Shown in pieces: positions 45,596-55,046 of a stretch of 64,000 bases of DNA. Each line of letters begins with the position of its first letter. Position 1 is the stretch's first letter. Source of the stretch: Pseudomonas sp. B21-056 (lineage in GTDB: Bacteria > Pseudomonadota > Gammaproteobacteria > Pseudomonadales > Pseudomonadaceae); assembly GCF_026016325.1 (NCBI RefSeq), contig NZ_CP087203.1:2046001-2110000 (forward strand). The letters run 5' to 3'. A program made the position numbers and the translations under genes. The notes beneath the pieces were generated by a model. The model did not search any database, was not told where the DNA came from, and saw only the letters and a list, made by a program, of their open reading frames with translations.

Positions 45596-46569
45596 AAACC
45601 GCATCTGCCGTGGGCAAGCCGAGTGGCAACTTTTATGGCCTCGGCACCTATCTGGGCCTGGCCGGCGCGCTGCTGGCCATGGTCGCGCTGTTCTCGGTCC
45701 TGAGCAGCCACTTCCTCTCCTATGACACCTTCAGCACCCTGGCGAACCAGATTCCTGACCTCATGGTGCTGGCGGTCGGCATGACGTTCATCCTGATCAT
45801 CGGCGGCATCGACCTGTCGGTGGGCTCGGTGCTGGCGCTGGCGGCATCGACCGTCAGCGTCGCGGTGCTCGGTTGGGGTTGGAGCGTCTGGCCATCGGCG
45901 TTGCTGGGCATGGCCGTGGCGGCGCTGGCGGGGACCGTGACCGGTTCGATTACCGTGGCGTGGCGGATTCCATCGTTCATCGTCTCCCTTGGCGTGCTGG
46001 AAATGGCCCGCGGCCTCGCGTACCAGATGACCGGCTCCCGGACAGCTTATATCGGCGATTCCTTTGCCTGGCTGTCCAATCCGATTGCGTTCGGTATTTC
46101 GCCGTCATTCATCATTGCCTTGCTGGTGATCTTCATTGCCCAGGCCGTTTTGACCCGCACGGTGTTCGGCCGCTACCTGATCGGCATCGGCACCAATGAA
46201 GAAGCGGTGCGCCTGGCCGGCATCAATCCGAAACCCTACAAGATCCTGGTATTCAGCCTGATGGGCTTGCTGGCCGGTGTGGCGGCGCTGTTCCAGATTT
46301 CCCGGCTGGAGGCGGCAGACCCGAATGCGGGCTCGGGGCTTGAGCTGCAAGTCATTGCCGCCGTGGTGATCGGTGGGACCAGCCTGATGGGTGGGCGCGG
46401 TTCGGTCATCAGCACCTTCTTTGGCGTGTTGATCATCTCCGTGTTGGCGGCGGGCCTGGCGCAGATCGGCGCTACCGAACCGACCAAGCGCATCATTACC
46501 GGTGCGGTGATCGTGGTCGCGGTGGTGCTGGATACCTACCGCAGCCAGCGCGCCAGTCGGCCGGCCTGA
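45592..46569 (+). CDS. rbsC: Ribose ABC transporter permease
   Basis: 325 residues, about nine to ten membrane helices, of the BPD_transp_2 family. The motifs GGIDLSVGSVLALAAS and AAVVIGGTSLMGGRGSVISTFFGVLII are diagnostic of sugar permeases of the RbsC/XylH class. The start overlaps the rbsA stop by 4 bases, and rbsR begins 3 bases after it. Confidence 0.95.
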   Translation: MKTASAVGKPSGNFYGLGTYLGLAGALLAMVALFSVLSSHFLSYDTFSTLANQIPDLMVLAVGMTFILIIGGIDLSVGSVLALAASTVSVAVLGWGWSVWPSALLGMAVAALAGTVTGSITVAWRIPSFIVSLGVLEMARGLAYQMTGSRTAYIGDSFAWLSNPIAFGISPSFIIALLVIFIAQAVLTRTVFGRYLIGIGTNEEAVRLAGINPKPYKILVFSLMGLLAGVAALFQISRLEAADPNAGSGLELQVIAAVVIGGTSLMGGRGSVISTFFGVLIISVLAAGLAQIGATEPTKRIITGAVIVVAVVLDTYRSQRASRPA

Positions 46570-46572
46570 ACC

Positions 46573-47592
46573 ATGGCGACCATCAAGGATGTAGCGGCGC
46601 TCGCGGGGATTTCCTATACCACTGTGTCCCATGTGGTGAACAAGACCCGGCCGGTCAGCGAAGAAGTACGACTCAAGGTCGAGGCGGCGATCAAGCGTCT
46701 CGACTATGTGCCCAGCGCGGTGGCCCGTTCGCTCAAGGCCAAGACCACGGCGACCATCGGCCTGCTGGTGCCCAACAGCCTCAACCCGTACTTTGCCGAG
46801 CTGGCCCGGGGGATCGAGGATTACTGCGAGCGCAATGGTTACTGCGTGATCCTGTGCAACTCCGACGACAACCCGGACAAGCAGCGCAGTTACCTGCGGG
46901 TGCTGCTGGAAAAACGCATTGACGGCCTGATCGTCGCCTCCGCCGGTGGCGACGTCGGCCTGGCGCAGGGGCTGGCCGGCGTGCGCACGCCCATGGTCAT
47001 CGTCGACCGTGGGCTTGATGGCGTCGATGCGGACCTGGTGCGCATCGATCACGAGTACGGCGCGTACCTGGCAACCCGACACCTGCTGGAGCTGGGGCAC
47101 CGCGATATCGCCTTTATCGGTGGGCCGGCGGACACCAGTGTGGCGCAGATGCGTCTGGCCGGTTACTGCCGTGCGCTGAAAGAGGCGGGGATCGAATTGC
47201 CCGTCGAGCGCATGCTTGAGAGCGATTTCACCAGCACGGGCGGCTACCGCGCTGCGGCCGAGTTGCTTGAAGACCAGCCTCCCAGTGCGATTTTTGCGGC
47301 CAACGACATGATCGGCATCGGTGTGCTGCGAGCCGCCGCCGAGCGCAATGTGCGGGTGCCCAGCGAACTGTCGGTCATCGGTTTTGACGACATCCAGATG
47401 AGTCGCTATGTCTACCCGGCGCTGACCACGGTGGGGCAATCGATCCTGCAACTGGGCGAGATGGCGGCAGAAGTGTTGTTGCGGCGGATCGCCACGCCCG
47501 GGCTTGTCACCGATCAACGGATCGTGACGCCCAGCATTGTCTTGCGAGAGTCGACCGCGCCGCTGTCCGGTGCCTTCGCCCAATACCGCTGA
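46573..47592 (+). CDS. rbsR: LacI-family ribose repressor
   Basis: 339 residues. N-terminal helix-turn-helix (MATIKDVAALAGISYTTVSH) and hinge helix (YVPSAVARSLK), followed by a PBP1-type sugar-binding domain (IDGLIVASAGGDVGLAQGLA, FIGGPADTSVAQMRLAGY, IFAANDMIGIGVLRAAAERN). Lying between rbsC and rbsK, it is autoregulated through the operator at 42962-42975 and is expected to release DNA on binding D-ribose. Confidence 0.93.
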   Translation: MATIKDVAALAGISYTTVSHVVNKTRPVSEEVRLKVEAAIKRLDYVPSAVARSLKAKTTATIGLLVPNSLNPYFAELARGIEDYCERNGYCVILCNSDDNPDKQRSYLRVLLEKRIDGLIVASAGGDVGLAQGLAGVRTPMVIVDRGLDGVDADLVRIDHEYGAYLATRHLLELGHRDIAFIGGPADTSVAQMRLAGYCRALKEAGIELPVERMLESDFTSTGGYRAAAELLEDQPPSAIFAANDMIGIGVLRAAAERNVRVPSELSVIGFDDIQMSRYVYPALTTVGQSILQLGEMAAEVLLRRIATPGLVTDQRIVTPSIVLRESTAPLSGAFAQYR

Positions 47593-47616
47593 ACCGAATG
47601 GAATGAGTAGTGACGT

Positions 47617-48531
47617 ATGTCTGCAAAAGTAGTGGTAATAGGCAGCCTGAACATGGACCTGGTGACCCGTGCGCCGCGTTTGCCCCGGGGCGGTGAAACG
47701 CTGATCGGCGAGTCGTTCTCCACCATTGCGGGAGGCAAGGGTGCCAACCAGGCGGTGGCCGCCGCGCGCCTGGGGGCTCAGGTTTCCATGGTCGGTTGTG
47801 TGGGCAGCGATGCCTATGGCCAGGAGTTGCGAGGCGCGCTGCTGGCCGAGGGCATCGATTGCCAGGCCGTCAGCGTCGTGGAGGGGGCCAGCGGCGTGGC
47901 GCTGATCGTGGTCGATGACAACAGCCAGAATGCGATTGTCATCGTCGCCGGTGCCAATGGCGTGCTGACGCCCGAGGTCCTGGACGGTTTCGACAAGGTG
48001 CTGCAAGGCGCCGATGTCATCATCTGCCAGCTTGAAGTGCCGGATGCCACGGTTGGCCATGCACTCAAGCGCGGCCGCGAGCTGGGCAAGATCGTCATCC
48101 TCAACCCGGCGCCGGCTTCCCGTGCGCTGCCGGCCGACTGGTACGCGTGTGTCGACTACCTGATTCCCAATGAAAGCGAAGCCGCCATGCTGAGCGGGCT
48201 GGCGGTGGACTCCCTGGAAACCGCCGAAGCTGCCGCGGCGCAGTTGATCGCCGCCGGCGCCGGCAAGGTCATCGTGACCCTGGGCGCCCAGGGGCTGATG
48301 TTCGCCAACGGCTCGAGCTTCGAACACTTCCCGGCGCCACGGGTCAAGGCTGTGGACACCACGGCGGCGGGGGATACCTTTGTCGGCGGCTTCGCGGCGG
48401 CCCTGGCCAACGGTAAAAGTGAGGTCGACGCGATCCGTTTCGGTCAGGTCGCCGCAGGGTTGTCGGTCACCCGCGTCGGGGCGCAGCCCTCCATTCCCAC
48501 TTTGTCGGAAGTACAGGCTTTCAAATCATGA
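47617..48531 (+). CDS. rbsK: Ribokinase
   Basis: 304 residues (E. coli 309). PfkB-family sugar kinase that phosphorylates D-ribose at O5. Landmarks: [26 protein letters not shown], the [15 protein letters not shown] motif, [10 protein letters not shown], and the C-terminal [13 protein letters not shown] with the catalytic Asp. It follows rbsR by 24 bp, and its stop overlaps the rbsD start (ATGA). Confidence 0.96.
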   Translation: MSAKVVVIGSLNMDLVTRAPRLPRGGETLIGESFSTIAGGKGANQAVAAARLGAQVSMVGCVGSDAYGQELRGALLAEGIDCQAVSVVEGASGVALIVVDDNSQNAIVIVAGANGVLTPEVLDGFDKVLQGADVIICQLEVPDATVGHALKRGRELGKIVILNPAPASRALPADWYACVDYLIPNESEAAMLSGLAVDSLETAEAAAAQLIAAGAGKVIVTLGAQGLMFANGSSFEHFPAPRVKAVDTTAAGDTFVGGFAAALANGKSEVDAIRFGQVAAGLSVTRVGAQPSIPTLSEVQAFKS

Positions 48532-48932
48532 AAAAGACTCCCTTGTTGAATGTGGCGCTCTCGCGACTGATCGCCTCCCTCGGTCATGGCGATAAGGTGG
48601 TCATTGGCGACGCCGGGCTGCCGGTACCTCCCGGGGTCGAGTTGATCGACCTGGCCTTGACCCACGGCATTCCCGATTTCGTCAGTACCCTGAAAGTGGT
48701 GCTCAGTGAAATGCAGGTGGAAAGCCATGTGCTGGCCACGGAAATCTTCGATAAACAGCCGACGGCCCTGTCGACCCTCGAGTCGTTGCAGGCCGAAGGT
48801 GCAATGGGGGCGCGGGAGTTGGTCAGCCATGAGCAATTCAAGGTCCTCAGCCGACAAGCTCGAGCGATTATTCGCACAGGAGAATGCTCTCCGTACTGCA
48901 ACGTTGTGCTGATTGCTGGAGTAACCTTCTAA
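48528..48932 (+). CDS. rbsD: D-ribose pyranase
   Basis: 134 residues (E. coli 139). It interconverts the beta-pyran and beta-furan forms of D-ribose so ribokinase can use it. The His of [17 protein letters not shown] and the C-terminal tyrosine/asparagine strand ([19 protein letters not shown]) match the RbsD/FucU family. Overlaps rbsK by 4 bases. Confidence 0.93.
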   Translation: MKKTPLLNVALSRLIASLGHGDKVVIGDAGLPVPPGVELIDLALTHGIPDFVSTLKVVLSEMQVESHVLATEIFDKQPTALSTLESLQAEGAMGARELVSHEQFKVLSRQARAIIRTGECSPYCNVVLIAGVTF

Positions 48933-48954
48933 AACCCCGCACAAGGAGTGCGCC

Positions 48955-49983
48955 ATGCACCGCTATGCTCAGAAAATGCATCAACTGTTCCGGAGTCTGC
49001 TGCTGTTGTCACTGATCACCGCTACGAGCGCCCAGGCGGCGGAAAAAATCGATCTGATCATCGACACCGACCCGGGGGCCGATGACGTGGTCGCCTTGTT
49101 GTTCGCCCTGGCATCCCCTGAAGAACTGCAGATCCGCGCGCTGACCACTGTCGCCGGCAATGTGCGCCTGGACAAGACCTCGCGCAATGCTCGCCTGGCC
49201 CGGGAGTGGGCAGGGCGAGAAGAGGTGCCGGTGTACGCCGGTGCGCCGAAGCCGATGATGCGCACACCGATCTATGCGGAAAACATCCATGGCAAGGAAG
49301 GCCTGTCGGGTGTCACCGTGCATGAGCCGAAAAAGGGCCTGGCCAAGGGCAACGCCGTCAACTACCTGATCGACACCCTCAAGTCCGCCAAGCCCCACAG
49401 CATCACCATTGCCATGCTCGGTCCGCAGACCAACCTGGCCCTGGCGCTGATCCAGGAGCCGGACATCGTCCAGGGCATCAAGGAAGTGGTGATCATGGGT
49501 GGCGCGCACTTCAATGGCGGGAACATCACGCCGGTGGCCGAATTCAATCTGTTCGCCGACCCACAGGCGGCCGAGGTGGTCGCCAAAAGTGGTGTGAAAC
49601 TGACCTACCTGCCGTTGGACGTGACCCACAAGATCCTCACCAGCGAAGCTCGCCTGAAGCAGATCGCGGCCGTGAACAACAATGCCAGCAAGCTGGTCGG
49701 CGATATCCTCAACGAGTACGTCAAGGGCGATATGGAGCACTACGGCATGTCGGGCGGACCGGTGCACGATGCGACGGTGATTGCCTACCTGCTCAAGCCA
49801 CAGTTGTTCACTGGTCGCTCGGTCAACGTGGTGGTGGATAGCCGCGAGGGGCCGACCTTCGGGCAGACCATCGTTGACTGGTACGACGGCCTGAAGGCGC
49901 CCAAGAATGCGTTCTGGGTGGAAAACGGCGATGCCCAGGGTTTCTTTGACCTGTTGACCGAGCGCCTGGCTCGCCTCAAGTAA
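48955..49983 (+). CDS. Exported inosine-uridine-type nucleoside hydrolase
   Basis: 342 residues with a signal peptide (to SAQAAE), so periplasmic or secreted. The nucleoside hydrolase Ca-site motif DTDPGADDVVALLFAL is present, as are PVYAGAPKPM, IAMLGPQTNLALAL, VIMGGAHFNGGNITPVAEFN and the late GGPVHDATVIAYLL. It splits ribonucleosides to base and ribose. AAGGAG is 6 bases before the ATG, 22 bp after rbsD. Being exported and in the ribose operon, it would free ribose for RbsBAC. Confidence 0.9.
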   Translation: MHRYAQKMHQLFRSLLLLSLITATSAQAAEKIDLIIDTDPGADDVVALLFALASPEELQIRALTTVAGNVRLDKTSRNARLAREWAGREEVPVYAGAPKPMMRTPIYAENIHGKEGLSGVTVHEPKKGLAKGNAVNYLIDTLKSAKPHSITIAMLGPQTNLALALIQEPDIVQGIKEVVIMGGAHFNGGNITPVAEFNLFADPQAAEVVAKSGVKLTYLPLDVTHKILTSEARLKQIAAVNNNASKLVGDILNEYVKGDMEHYGMSGGPVHDATVIAYLLKPQLFTGRSVNVVVDSREGPTFGQTIVDWYDGLKAPKNAFWVENGDAQGFFDLLTERLARLK

Positions 49984-50001
49984 CCTGCCTCAAGCACCAG
50001 A

Positions 50002-50073
50002 CCTGTGGGAGCGAGCCTGCTCGCGATAGAATTGCCAGCCCGCCGCTATCGCGAGCAAGCTCGGTTCCCACAG
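50002..50073. repeat. REP doublet, short-middle variant
   Basis: GTGGGAGCGAGC family doublet with an unusually short middle (about 20 bp) after the nucleoside hydrolase gene; the right copy is slightly changed (GCTCGGTTCCCAC). Confidence 0.8.
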
Positions 50074-50088
50074 GCTCTTTGCGTCGCC

Positions 50089-50286
50089 TCAGTCCGCAGC
50101 GTCGACGACGCTCGGGTAGCGTTCGAATGCCTGCTGGATGAAGTTGCGGGCAACCTCCGTCCCCAGTTCCTTCACCAACAGTTCTATCCCGATGATTGCC
50201 AGCTCCTCGGGGCTGCCAGGGCTGTAGGAGCTGTGGCCCTCCGACCATTTGGCATTGATGGTGGCTTCGATGCTGATGATGCTCAT
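50089..50286 (-). CDS. Small protein of unknown function
   Basis: 65 residues from the ATG at 50286 (MSIISIEATINAKWSEGHSS...), rich in acidic residues and with a long helix ending in ERYPSVVDAAD. A GTG at 50329-50331 would add 15 residues, through an eight-base G run (50304-50311). No convincing ribosome binding site is seen for either, and no family is recognised. Codon use looks normal for the organism. Confidence 0.5.
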   Translation of the reverse strand: MSIISIEATINAKWSEGHSSYSPGSPEELAIIGIELLVKELGTEVARNFIQQAFERYPSVVDAAD

Positions 50287-50418
50287 GGCAGGGCTCGCGG
50301 GTTGGGGGGGGCTGTAGGCTGAGTTAACCACTTTTGCCCGGGGTTTGGCACTGCGACTTAGGCATCAGGGGAGGGCTGTGCGACACTTGTTTTTTTGATT
50401 GTCCAAGGAACCCCTGCC

Positions 50419-50724
50419 GTGCAGATCGATTTGAATGCGCCTGACGGGCTGACCCTCGAAGCGGTCCGCCAGTTGCTGGCCTCGGCCAGTGATGAGGAAC
50501 ACACCCAATTGCGCGTGACCAAGGGGGGGATCGCCTATCTGTCTTCGGGCGTGGTGGGGGGTGCCGACATCGATGGTTTGCTGTTTCGGCTCGAGACGTG
50601 GGCAAAGGGGTCGGGGTATGTCGGACGGGTCGCTGCCAGTGACGAGGTCTGGGTCATGCAGATCTACAACGCCCTGAAGGATAATTGGCCGAACCCACCC
50701 TTCGACTACATTGATGTTTATTGA
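50419..50724 (+). CDS. Conserved small protein of unknown function
   Basis: 101 residues starting MQIDLNAPDGLTLEAVRQLL. The GTG at 50419 is preferred because AAGGAA lies 8 bases upstream. Predicted mixed alpha-beta and soluble, ending NWPNPPFDYIDVY. No signal peptide. I do not recognise the family. Confidence 0.62.
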   Translation: MQIDLNAPDGLTLEAVRQLLASASDEEHTQLRVTKGGIAYLSSGVVGGADIDGLLFRLETWAKGSGYVGRVAASDEVWVMQIYNALKDNWPNPPFDYIDVY

Positions 50725-50888
50725 GCGCCAAACATATTCAGTCACGATTCATGCCTGACCAAGGGCGTCGGGCTCAGGCAAACTGCCGGTTTTCCAGGTG
50801 AGGGCATGACGGTGGCCCTTATGCTGAAACCAAGCTTCGTTTGGGTTGTCGCACGCTCTCTGTTTATTGATCAAAGAAAGGAGGCTTC

Positions 50889-51203
50889 ATGCCTTGGAAG
50901 CTCGCGTCATTGGGTATTTTGCTGGCCGCCGGGTTCTTGCACGGTTGCAGCAGCAACGCTGAATCGTCCCCTGATCCGGTAGCCGCCGAGACCGCTTACG
51001 ACCGCTGCGAAGCGAAGGCGGCCGAGTTCGCCATCGGTAAGCAGGCATCGCCACAATTGCTGGAGCAGGCTCGCACCCGTTCCGGCGCGCAGATTGCCCG
51101 GATCCTCAAGCCCAACGACATGGTGACGCTTGAGTATCGCTCTGATCGCCTGAATCTCAATACCGATGCCAACCTGGTGGTCAATCGGGTGAACTGCGGC
51201 TGA
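50889..51203 (+). CDS. I78-type peptidase inhibitor lipoprotein
   Basis: 104 residues. Lipoprotein signal (LLAAGFLHGC). The mature part follows the potato-inhibitor-like I78 pattern: ARTRSGAQIARILKPNDMVTLEYRSDRLNLNTDANLVVNRVNCG with Cys at about residue 40 and at the C-terminal end. Such proteins inhibit serine proteases. A strong AAAGGAGG precedes the ATG. Target protease unknown. Confidence 0.8.
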   Translation: MPWKLASLGILLAAGFLHGCSSNAESSPDPVAAETAYDRCEAKAAEFAIGKQASPQLLEQARTRSGAQIARILKPNDMVTLEYRSDRLNLNTDANLVVNRVNCG

Positions 51204-51224
51204 TTGCCCTGGAGCAGGTTGGAG

Positions 51225-51277
51225 GATCGTTCCCATGCTCTGCTGGGAATGCAGCCAGGGACGCTCTGCGTTCCAAC
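51225..51277. repeat. Dispersed repeat, GATCGTTCCCATGCTCTGC type
   Basis: GATCGTTCCCATGCTCTGCTGGGAATGCAG-like hairpin repeat that is common in Pseudomonas intergenic regions. It follows the inhibitor gene by 20 bp. Confidence 0.55.
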
Positions 51278-51287
51278 AGCCGCCCAT

Positions 51288-51318
51288 AAAAAACCCCGTC
51301 ACATGGACGGGGTTTTTT
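51288..51318. terminator. Bidirectional terminator
   Basis: A 13-bp stem (51288-51300 with 51306-51318), loop ACATG, with A-run on the left and T-run on the right. It serves the inhibitor gene and the convergent cold shock gene. Confidence 0.93.
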
Positions 51319-51333
51319 TAGCGCGCCGAGAAA

Positions 51334-51546
51334 TTACTCTGGGCGAACTTGTGCAGCTTGCATACCCTTTTGGCCTTTCTCAGCCACGAAGGAAACGGTC
51401 TGGCCTTCTTTCAGGCTTTTGAAACCGTCGCTTTCGATAGCTTTGAAGTGTACGAACAGGTCGTCACCGCCACCTTGAGGAGTGATGAAGCCGAAGCCTT
51501 TTTCATCGTTGAACCATTTAACGGTGCCGGTTTGGCGATTAGACAT
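51334..51546 (-). CDS. Cold shock protein, CspA family
   Basis: 70 residues. The RNP motifs KGFGFITPQ and DLFVHFKAI and the starting [10 protein letters not shown] are those of CspA-type RNA-chaperones. GGAGA is before the ATG at 51546; frames further upstream are not used. The 290-bp gap on its 5' side to the next gene leaves room for the long leader typical of such genes, but I could not identify a specific cold box. Confidence 0.96.
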   Translation of the reverse strand: MSNRQTGTVKWFNDEKGFGFITPQGGGDDLFVHFKAIESDGFKSLKEGQTVSFVAEKGQKGMQAAQVRPE

Positions 51547-51836
51547 GGTGTATCTCCAAGAAACATATATTTTCAGTAGTGCTGTGCTGCTCAGGCCAAC
51601 TGGGCACACCTGGGTATCATAGTCGAAATGTTCGATTTGGGAGCCCCCCGGACGTGCTGTTTGCCGAACAGTCGTCTTTTCTTTACCGTCTTGACCCGCT
51701 GAAAGCCCCGGTTTTAAAGGCTTTCAGCCGAAAGTAAAGGCGATAAAAAAAGCTGTAAAACCTGCAAAATTCGTCTGAAAAAAGGCAAATTCAGGGCTTT
51801 TCATGGGCTCAGGCCGGTCTTGAAAGGCCTGTCTGC

Positions 51837-52139
51837 TCATTTTTTCTTCGAGGGATCGGCCTTGCATTTGGCGATCTGTCCCAGTGCTTTCTGCTGCAAT
51901 TCCACGGGTGCCTTGTTGTCCATCAGGGCCTGGATGTCGGCGGCCGGGTAGGACTTGATTGCATCGGCACCACAGGCGCAATGGGATTTGGCCGCCGCCG
52001 CGCCGATCTGCGGTGTGGCCGCCTGAGTGCACTGGGTCATGTATTTCTCGCGTTCGCCTTTCGGCCAGTCGGCGTGGGCGGTCAGCGGGAGCAGCAGGGC
52101 GAGGGGGGCGACTGCTGCCAGTAACGTATTCAGACGCAT
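51837..52139 (-). CDS. Small exported cysteine-containing protein of unknown function
   Basis: 100 residues. Signal peptide (to LTAHA, before DWPKGE), then a mature part of about 77 residues with four cysteines (YMTQC, HCAC, AKCKAD) able to form two disulfides. AAGGAG lies 9 bases upstream of the ATG. No name is recognised. It is divergent from thrS and shares the 373-bp intergenic region with it. Confidence 0.7.
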   Translation of the reverse strand: MRLNTLLAAVAPLALLLPLTAHADWPKGEREKYMTQCTQAATPQIGAAAAKSHCACGADAIKSYPAADIQALMDNKAPVELQQKALGQIAKCKADPSKKK

Positions 52140-52399
52140 GCTGGGATGCTCCTTTGGGTCGATGTCTTGTTATCAGAGGTGCTGCGGGGCGTTTCAGTTC
52201 AGCACTCTGGCATAAAAACCAGGGGTTTACGCTTGTGTCGCACTCGATACGGCGATGACCGTTCATCTGTGCTAGCATGCCGGGCTCGGGTATTTTCAGG
52301 CTCCGGATGACGACAGGTCCCGGCGGCGGCAAATGTTCGAAATAACCCTGATTTGAATCCCAGTCACTCTGGTTCGGTTTCCCGGTTGGCCGCAAGGCT

Positions 52400-52418
52400 C
52401 CTGCCGCTGTAAGGCAGG
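52400..52418 (+). promoter_or_regulatory. Upstream hairpin in thrS leader with UGU in a 7-nt loop
   Basis: CCTGCC (52400-52405) pairs with GGCAGG (52413-52418) and leaves a 7-nt loop, GCTGTAA. In tRNA numbering the triplet at 34-36 is UGU, a threonine anticodon, although base 33 is C rather than U. Compare CTTGTAA in tRNA-Thr(UGU). Confidence 0.5.
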
Positions 52419-52472
52419 CGTTCATGATTGAATGGCCTGGACTGGATCTTGTACTGGCTCATCCCAACCCAC

Positions 52473-52493
52473 GTGACCTTTGGTAGGGGTCAC
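52473..52493 (+). promoter_or_regulatory. tRNA-Thr anticodon-arm mimic before the thrS RBS
   Basis: A 7-bp stem, GTGACCT (52473-52479) with GGGTCAC (52487-52493), closes the 7-nt loop TTGGTAG. Its centre GGT reads as the tRNA-Thr(GGU) anticodon, and the loop differs from the E. coli tRNA loop TTGGTAA at one base. The triplet lies at -31 to -29 from the A of ATG, close to the anticodon-like CGU of the E. coli thrS operator. The AGGAGAGGAGG ribosome binding site starts 5 bases downstream. Confidence 0.7.
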
Positions 52494-52512
52494 CACTAGG
52501 AGAGGAGGCGCC

Positions 52513-54435
52513 ATGCCAACTATTACTCTTCCCGACGGCAGTCAACGTTCATTCGATCATCCGGTATCCGTAGCCGAGGTCGCCGCATCCATCGGTGCAG
52601 GCCTGGCCAAGGCCACCCTGGCCGGCAAGGTCAACGGCAAACTGGTGGATGCCAGTGATGTCATCGACAGCGACGCCACGCTGCAAATCATCACGCCCAA
52701 GGATGAAGAGGGACTGGAGATCATTCGCCACTCCTGCGCGCACCTGGTCGGCCATGCGGTCAAGCAGTTGTACCCGAGCGCGAAGATGGTCATCGGGCCG
52801 GTCATCGATGAAGGCTTCTATTACGACATCGCCTTCGAGCGTCCTTTTACCCCGGACGACATGGCTGCGATCGAACAGCGCATGCAGCAGCTGATCGAGA
52901 AGGACTACGACGTCATCAAGAAAGTCACCCCGCGCGCCGAAGTCATCGAAGTCTTCAAGGCCCGTGGCGAAGACTACAAGCTGCGTCTGGTGGAAGACAT
53001 GCCGGACGAGCAGGCCATGGGCCTGTACTACCACGAAGAATACGTCGACATGTGCCGCGGTCCGCACGTGCCGAATACCCGTTTCCTGAAGTCCTTCAAG
53101 CTGACCAAGCTGTCCGGCGCCTACTGGCGTGGCGACGCGAAGAACGAGCAGTTGCAGCGTGTCTATGGCACTGCCTGGGCGGACAAGAAGCAACTGGCGG
53201 CCTACATCCAGCGCATCGAGGAAGCCGAGAAGCGCGATCACCGCAAGATCGGCAAGCGCCTGGGCCTGTTCCATACCCAGGAAGAATCCCCGGGCATGGT
53301 GTTCTGGCACCCGAACGGCTGGACGATGTACCAGGTGCTCGAGCAGTACATGCGTCAGGTCCAGCGTGAAAACGGCTACCTGGAGATCAAGACGCCGCAA
53401 GTGGTGGACCGCAGCCTGTGGGAAAAATCCGGGCACTGGGCCAACTACGCCGACAACATGTTCACCACCCAGTCGGAAAACCGCGACTACGCCATCAAGC
53501 CGATGAACTGCCCTTGCCACGTGCAGGTGTTCAACCAGGGCCTGAAAAGCTACCGCGAGCTGCCGATGCGCCTGGCCGAGTTCGGTGCCTGCCACCGCAA
53601 CGAGCCGTCGGGTGCGCTGCATGGCATCATGCGCGTGCGTGCGTTTACCCAGGACGATGCGCACATCTTCTGCACCGAAGAGCAGATGCAGGCTGAATCC
53701 GCCGCGTTCATCAAGCTGACCATGGACGTCTACCGTGACTTCGGCTTCACCGAAGTCGAGATGAAGTTGTCCACTCGTCCGGAAAAACGCGTCGGCTCCG
53801 ATGAGCTATGGGATCGCGCCGAAGCCGCTCTGGCCGCTGCGCTCGACAGCGCGGGCCTTGCGTACGACCTGCAGCCGGGCGAGGGGGCTTTCTACGGTCC
53901 GAAGATCGAATTCTCGCTGAAAGATTGTCTGGGTCGTGTCTGGCAATGTGGTACCTTGCAGCTCGATTTCAACCTGCCGATCCGTCTGGGCGCCGAATAC
54001 GTGTCCGAAGACAACAGTCGCAAGCACCCGGTCATGCTTCACCGCGCGATCCTCGGTTCCTTCGAGCGTTTCGTCGGGATTCTGATCGAACATTACGAGG
54101 GCGCGTTCCCTGCGTGGCTGGCGCCGACCCAGGCAGTGATCATGAATATCACTGATAAACAGGCAGATTTTGCCGCCGAGGTCGAAAAAACCCTCAACCA
54201 AAGCGGATTTCGTGCCAAGTCTGACTTGAGAAATGAAAAGATCGGCTTTAAAATCCGCGAGCATACTTTGCTCAAGGTTCCCTATCTCTTGGTTATTGGA
54301 GATCGGGAGGTCGAGATGCAGACTGTCGCTGTGCGTACTCGTGAAGGTGCTGACCTGGGCTCGATGCCCGTCGCCGAATTCGCCGAGTTCCTCGCGCAAG
54401 CGGTTTCCCGGCGTGGTCGCCCAGATTCGGAGTAA
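52513..54435 (+). CDS. thrS: Threonyl-tRNA synthetase
   Basis: 640 residues (E. coli 642). From N to C: TGS domain ([23 protein letters not shown]), editing domain ([20 protein letters not shown] with HxxxH-like residues, and [11 protein letters not shown]), class II catalytic core ([11 protein letters not shown], with Zn Cys; [20 protein letters not shown]), and the anticodon domain. I take the ATG at 52513 with AGGAGAGGAGG just upstream rather than the GTG at 52480. Its leader carries two anticodon-like hairpins suggesting translational autocontrol. Confidence 0.98.
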   Translation: MPTITLPDGSQRSFDHPVSVAEVAASIGAGLAKATLAGKVNGKLVDASDVIDSDATLQIITPKDEEGLEIIRHSCAHLVGHAVKQLYPSAKMVIGPVIDEGFYYDIAFERPFTPDDMAAIEQRMQQLIEKDYDVIKKVTPRAEVIEVFKARGEDYKLRLVEDMPDEQAMGLYYHEEYVDMCRGPHVPNTRFLKSFKLTKLSGAYWRGDAKNEQLQRVYGTAWADKKQLAAYIQRIEEAEKRDHRKIGKRLGLFHTQEESPGMVFWHPNGWTMYQVLEQYMRQVQRENGYLEIKTPQVVDRSLWEKSGHWANYADNMFTTQSENRDYAIKPMNCPCHVQVFNQGLKSYRELPMRLAEFGACHRNEPSGALHGIMRVRAFTQDDAHIFCTEEQMQAESAAFIKLTMDVYRDFGFTEVEMKLSTRPEKRVGSDELWDRAEAALAAALDSAGLAYDLQPGEGAFYGPKIEFSLKDCLGRVWQCGTLQLDFNLPIRLGAEYVSEDNSRKHPVMLHRAILGSFERFVGILIEHYEGAFPAWLAPTQAVIMNITDKQADFAAEVEKTLNQSGFRAKSDLRNEKIGFKIREHTLLKVPYLLVIGDREVEMQTVAVRTREGADLGSMPVAEFAEFLAQAVSRRGRPDSE

Positions 54436-54986
54436 TTATTATTAAGCGTGAAATGAGACAAGATAAACGAGCTGCACCGAAGGCCCCGATCAACGAGAAT
54501 ATCTCGGCACGCGAGGTTCGGTTAATTGGCGCTGACGGCGAGCAGATTGGCATCGTCTCGATTGATGAAGCGCTTCGTATTGCTGAAGAAGCCAAGCTTG
54601 ATCTGGTGGAAATTTCCGCAGACGCAGTCCCACCGGTTTGCCGGGTGATGGACTACGGCAAGTCGATCTTCGAGAAGAAGAAGCAGATTGCCGCGGCGAA
54701 GAAAAACCAGAAGCAGATTCAGGTAAAAGAAATCAAGTTTCGTCCAGGGACGGAGGAAGGGGATTACCAGGTAAAACTGCGCAACCTGGTACGTTTCCTG
54801 AGTGACGGGGACAGGGCCAAGGTATCCTTGCGATTCCGCGGCCGTGAGATGGCCCACCAGGAGCTGGGGATGGAACTCCTCAAGCGGGTTGAACAAGACC
54901 TGCTCGAGTACGGTTCGGTCGAACAGCATCCTAAGATGGAAGGACGCCAGCTGATCATGGTCATCGCCCCGAAAAAGAAGAAGTAA
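54435..54986 (+). CDS. infC: Translation initiation factor IF-3
   Basis: 183 residues using the first of three successive ATT codons (54435, 54438, 54441), matching the length of other Pseudomonas IF-3 proteins ([13 protein letters not shown]). Non-AUG starts are the rule in infC because IF-3 discriminates against them and so represses itself. GGAG at 54429-54432 would favour 54441 on spacing alone, so the exact start is uncertain by two codons. The first in-frame ATG is 54453. The body has [22 protein letters not shown] and the C-domain [13 protein letters not shown]. Confidence 0.96.
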   Translation: MIIKREMRQDKRAAPKAPINENISAREVRLIGADGEQIGIVSIDEALRIAEEAKLDLVEISADAVPPVCRVMDYGKSIFEKKKQIAAAKKNQKQIQVKEIKFRPGTEEGDYQVKLRNLVRFLSDGDRAKVSLRFRGREMAHQELGMELLKRVEQDLLEYGSVEQHPKMEGRQLIMVIAPKKKK

Positions 54987-55046
54987 TCACCAGGGCACGG
55001 CAGGCCTTGCGATTATGTTTATCAACTGAATGCGGAGTATCCGAAC

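Larger units (their letters stand above)
52140..52512 (+). promoter_or_regulatory. Long leader region of thrS
   Basis: 373 bp separate the divergent small gene from thrS. They contain no credible gene. The promoter is not clear. The 3' half carries two anticodon-arm-like hairpins described separately. A T-loop-like GTTCGAA occurs at about 52336, probably chance. Confidence 0.5.
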
